NCBI GenBank assembly: GCA_008973525.1
Contig: WACJ01000185.1
Span: forward strand, 124,001-188,000
DNA length: 64,000 nucleotides
From: Stenopsyche tienmushanensis
Lineage: Eukaryota > Arthropoda > Insecta > Trichoptera > Stenopsychidae
Direction of reading: 5' to 3'
The notes under the pieces are model-generated. The model searched no databases and was not told the DNA's origin. It saw only the letters and a list, made by a program, of their open reading frames with translations. Positions 61,086-64,000 of the stretch are shown one piece after another. The number at the start of each line of letters is the position of its first letter. Position 1 is the stretch's first letter. A program made the translations under genes and the position numbers.

Positions 61086-62160
61086 CATGGCCGTAACAAG
61101 GGCGTAGCAAAGCAGGCGCCCGCCACGGGCGCAGCTGAGCTTGGGGCGCAAAACGCAGAATACCGACCCGGCCGAGAGTTACACATGCTTTTTATTTTAC
61201 TCAAACATTTTACATGAACCAGCACTGATTGACTCTGTCCGTTTTTTATAATATATATTAAGTTGTCTAATCCCTCTTTTCTTCGTTATCGTTATGTTTA
61301 GGTATGGCATCCGATTGCGAGGAGCTCATTCGTCATATAAGCGGTCCAAAAAGCGGACCGATTGAGCATACAAACTTTATGGCCAATCCGACCACTTTTG
61401 GGACTATTTTTGTATATTATTTTAAAATATACATTATAATAGTATTATTAATTTCGTTATTTTTATTTATACACCTAGAGTCAATGAAAGTGATCTGGCC
61501 AGATCCAGATTTTTTTTTCATAGAATTTGTATGAGAAATCACGTCTTTCTTCATGTTCCGTAAAGATATTTCTATTTGTACAAATCTAGAGTTGCTGGTC
61601 TGTTGGCACTAGCTTGATTTACTAGCTTAAAAACTGTTCGGATAGCGGCAAAAATTAGTAAGATAAATAAATATATACTTTTTATGGTTGGGTGGAAGTC
61701 TAAACTTATTCGCAACTTCATTTGGGGCGAGCCGCCTATGTAAGTTAACATCTGAGGGGGCTTCCGTGATCGTACAGATCATAGAAAATGCAGCAAAAAA
61801 CCCTAAAAGAGGACGGAGTAGCCACAAGGCTTTGTATGTCCAATCGGTCCGCTATTCAGATCGCTGATATGACGAATGAGCACCTCGTGATCGAACACCA
61901 TACCTGAACATGTCCACAGAACGATTATGAACACATTATAAAACGAAGTTGTCCGAAGAAGACTGATTGAGTTGGTTGTTTAAGTTTTACAAACGGTCGA
62001 AAATATTGTTGTCTTCGTTGATCGGCCCAATGTTTAAACGATGACGAAGAAAAGAGGAATAAGACAACTCTCAACCGGGTCGGTATTCTGCGTTTTGCGC
62101 CTCAAGCTCAGTTGCGCCCGTGACAGGTGTCTCCTTTGCCACGCCCTTGTTACGGCCCTG
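61086..62160. mobile_element. Foldback hAT-like element
   Basis: Two inverted arms: 61086-61405 (starts CATGGCCGTAACAAGGGCG) and about 61795-62160 (inverse starts CAGGGCCGTAACAAGGGCG). Both carry the GGCGC-rich terminal block and then the short reading frame MASDCEELIRHISGPK (plus) or its relative (minus, around 61900). The right arm is longer and keeps a segment also present in the 46029 copy that the left arm lacks. About 390 bp of other sequence separate them. No 8-bp target duplication is visible. Confidence 0.7.
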
Positions 62161-64000
62161 GAGATAATAGAAACATTCATTGAATGATTAAAAAAATGTT
62201 AAAATTATTTCAACAAAATTCAAAAAAGAGCATATTGTATTCCAATACTTGTTGTAAATCATACAAATAATATTAATTGAGAATTATTAGAAAAAATGGG
62301 CATATTAATTTTATTTTTTAGCACAAATTTGCAAGTAAGATGAATAATCATTTTGTTATGGTTTAATATAAAACATGTAATATAAAGCATTTTAAAGAAT
62401 ATATAATAAAATTAATGTTGAAATAATTTGACAAAACTGTTAGCGTTACCTGCTACAAAACAAGTGATTCATTGATACTATACGTATTATTGTAACATAT
62501 TTATAGACTATTATTGTTATAAACCATTATATATGCTATTATTATATTTATAACCAATTATTATTATCTTCCTAATCGTATTGACAGATTTATTGTATTT
62601 GTAATATTTTTTGTTACACTTAATTTCCTAATCAGTCAATGATACTAGTTTAGTTACGTCTTACATGCTTCTTGCGACGGCATTCAGACTTCGACTTAAT
62701 ATCGCTATTGTGCATTTAATTACATCTTCAAAAAATACTTGTCTATCAAACAAGAATTTCATGTAACATTCTATGAAAATATTTTGAGACATAGTTCCTT
62801 CGCGATGCAATGATTATGGTGCCATTGGATACGCAACGATATATCGCCGTTGGCATTTTGCGCAAGGGCTGACAATATATAATATTGTATATCAATAAGA
62901 GAGTTAAATTGAGCGAAAAATTAAAGTTACTTAAAGTCTCATGATTGTTGGGCTAGTTCCTGGACTCTTATTATAAAGGTTCAGATTCAAATACGGTCTG
63001 AGGAGGGGGTTGCCAGATTATTACCAGCTTGTTAAGATAGTACCAGACTGATTCAAACTTGCTGAAGTTAACCAGAAAATGATGTCAATTTTAAAAAGTT
63101 GGAATAAATTATTTTTAGTACCTTATAATAAATAGTCTACCTTTATAAAAACGCCAGACCAAATAAATTTTGTTAATACGTTGCCTTAACAACTTTTCAC
63201 TAGATTTCAACCCTCTTCCCTCCCAACCCCAACGGCACTCAGTCGCCAGACTTTCATAATGATAGTCTGGAAACACGCCAGAACACAACTATTAAATTAG
63301 TTACATCTGTTAAATGACCTTAAATTTATGCTGCCAGTTCTTGGTATACTAGTACAATTGATCAGTTCTATTTCTTCCCAGTTATATGATCACGATGTTT
63401 ATCTCACTGACACGATTTCTTCAAGAAAATTGCACAGGTATACCATCGCTGTCTATTTTCTTTCTTATTTTGATAACTGAAACGAAACAATTGGCTGAAA
63501 ATATTTGTATGTACATATATAATATTATTTTTCAGTCTACAAAAATAAAATGGTTTATCATCGCTGGCGGTTGTCCTCCATGCCACTACTACTTTCTCTT
63601 TCTGGTGCATTGGCGATATAAGAGTGGGTTGTCAAGTTGCTTGTGCGAAATTTTCAAAAATCATGATTGCACTAAAAAGGATGTGTCAACCCTTTCAATT
63701 ACGAAGTTCTATATTTAGGACATGATTCAACGAGCTTTCGTACTATCATAATTGAAATAAACATTAAATGATTGTGATTGGTTGTTGCTTTTTGTATTCA
63801 AAACACAATAAGTATGTTGTTATTTTAAAAATATTGTACATTAAAAACACAACAATAGATTACATTGAATATGTAAGGAGGGACTATTGAAATATCTGTA
63901 TATCAAAAACAAATGATTCAAGATTAAAGATAATAAATATAAGCTATGTAATTAATATTTTATAGCTATTGAAGTGAAACTTGGCGCGGTAGGGCAAATT
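62161..64000. other. Upstream flank, little recognised
   Basis: SINE head at 62941; a short hairpin CCAGACT/AGTCTGG at 63247-63271; a 110-codon frame at 63386-63718 without recognisable domain. Confidence 0.4.
62941..63005 (+). repeat. SINE head copy
   Basis: TTGTTGGGCTAGTTCCTGGA, CTCTTATTATAAAGG and TTCAGATTCAAATACGG match the family, with a mutated B box. Confidence 0.5.

Noticed and set aside
1..64000. A defence system, biosynthetic cluster or integrated virus
   Set aside because: No gene clusters, polymerase, capsid, integrase or nuclease genes other than relic transposases were readable on either strand.

Overview
This is AT-rich eukaryotic nuclear DNA, most likely from an insect or another arthropod. 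The reasons are the lack of densely packed genes or operons, GT-AG splice signals at the only convincing coding segments, and a heavy load of decayed class II transposons (mariner, Tigger/pogo, hAT and TTAA-flanked elements) plus a tRNA-derived SINE. I cannot name the species. There is no rRNA, tRNA gene, CRISPR array, operon or viral gene cluster that I can support.

Only two stretches look like real host coding sequence, both on the minus strand: 59106-59351, which starts with ATG and ends at a CAG|GT donor, and 240-603, which has an AG acceptor at its 5' side and a GTAAGG donor at its 3' side. Their phases match (0/0). Joined, they complete what looks like the first beta hairpin of a ubiquitin-like or Ras-binding-like fold. 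I read them as consecutive coding exons of one minus-strand gene separated by a 58.5 kb intron, so almost the whole window is intron. The gene continues to the left beyond position 1. I do not recognise the protein.

Layout: 1-239 next intron; 240-603 exon; 604-59105 giant intron; 59106-59351 first recognisable coding exon; 59352-64000 upstream flank. Inside the intron are three mariner lineages (2565-3321 and 11894-12804; 50025-50744; 10420-10725), Tigger/pogo remnants (5745-6120, 16609-17296, 30540-30960, 34367-34600), hAT-type ends and fragments (2416-2465, 5460-5744 with 28953-29760, 35700-35900 with 55000-55290, 46029-46530), several short non-autonomous elements flanked by TTAA (13186-13775, 18797-19090, 40659-41163, 56869-57160), a four-copy GC-tipped repeat (9168, 33320, 36045, 41985) and about eight SINE copies. 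A hAT-like foldback structure lies upstream of the first coding exon (61086-62160).

The one non-repetitive anomaly in the intron is a GC- and CpG-rich island at about 25806-26480. A strong minus-strand donor follows at 25583/25582, preceded by a short in-frame ATG peptide. It could be an internal promoter and alternative first exon of the same gene, but this is speculative. I found no convincing undescribed biological system. The most useful leads are this island, the giant-intron gene model, and the composite and foldback repeats.
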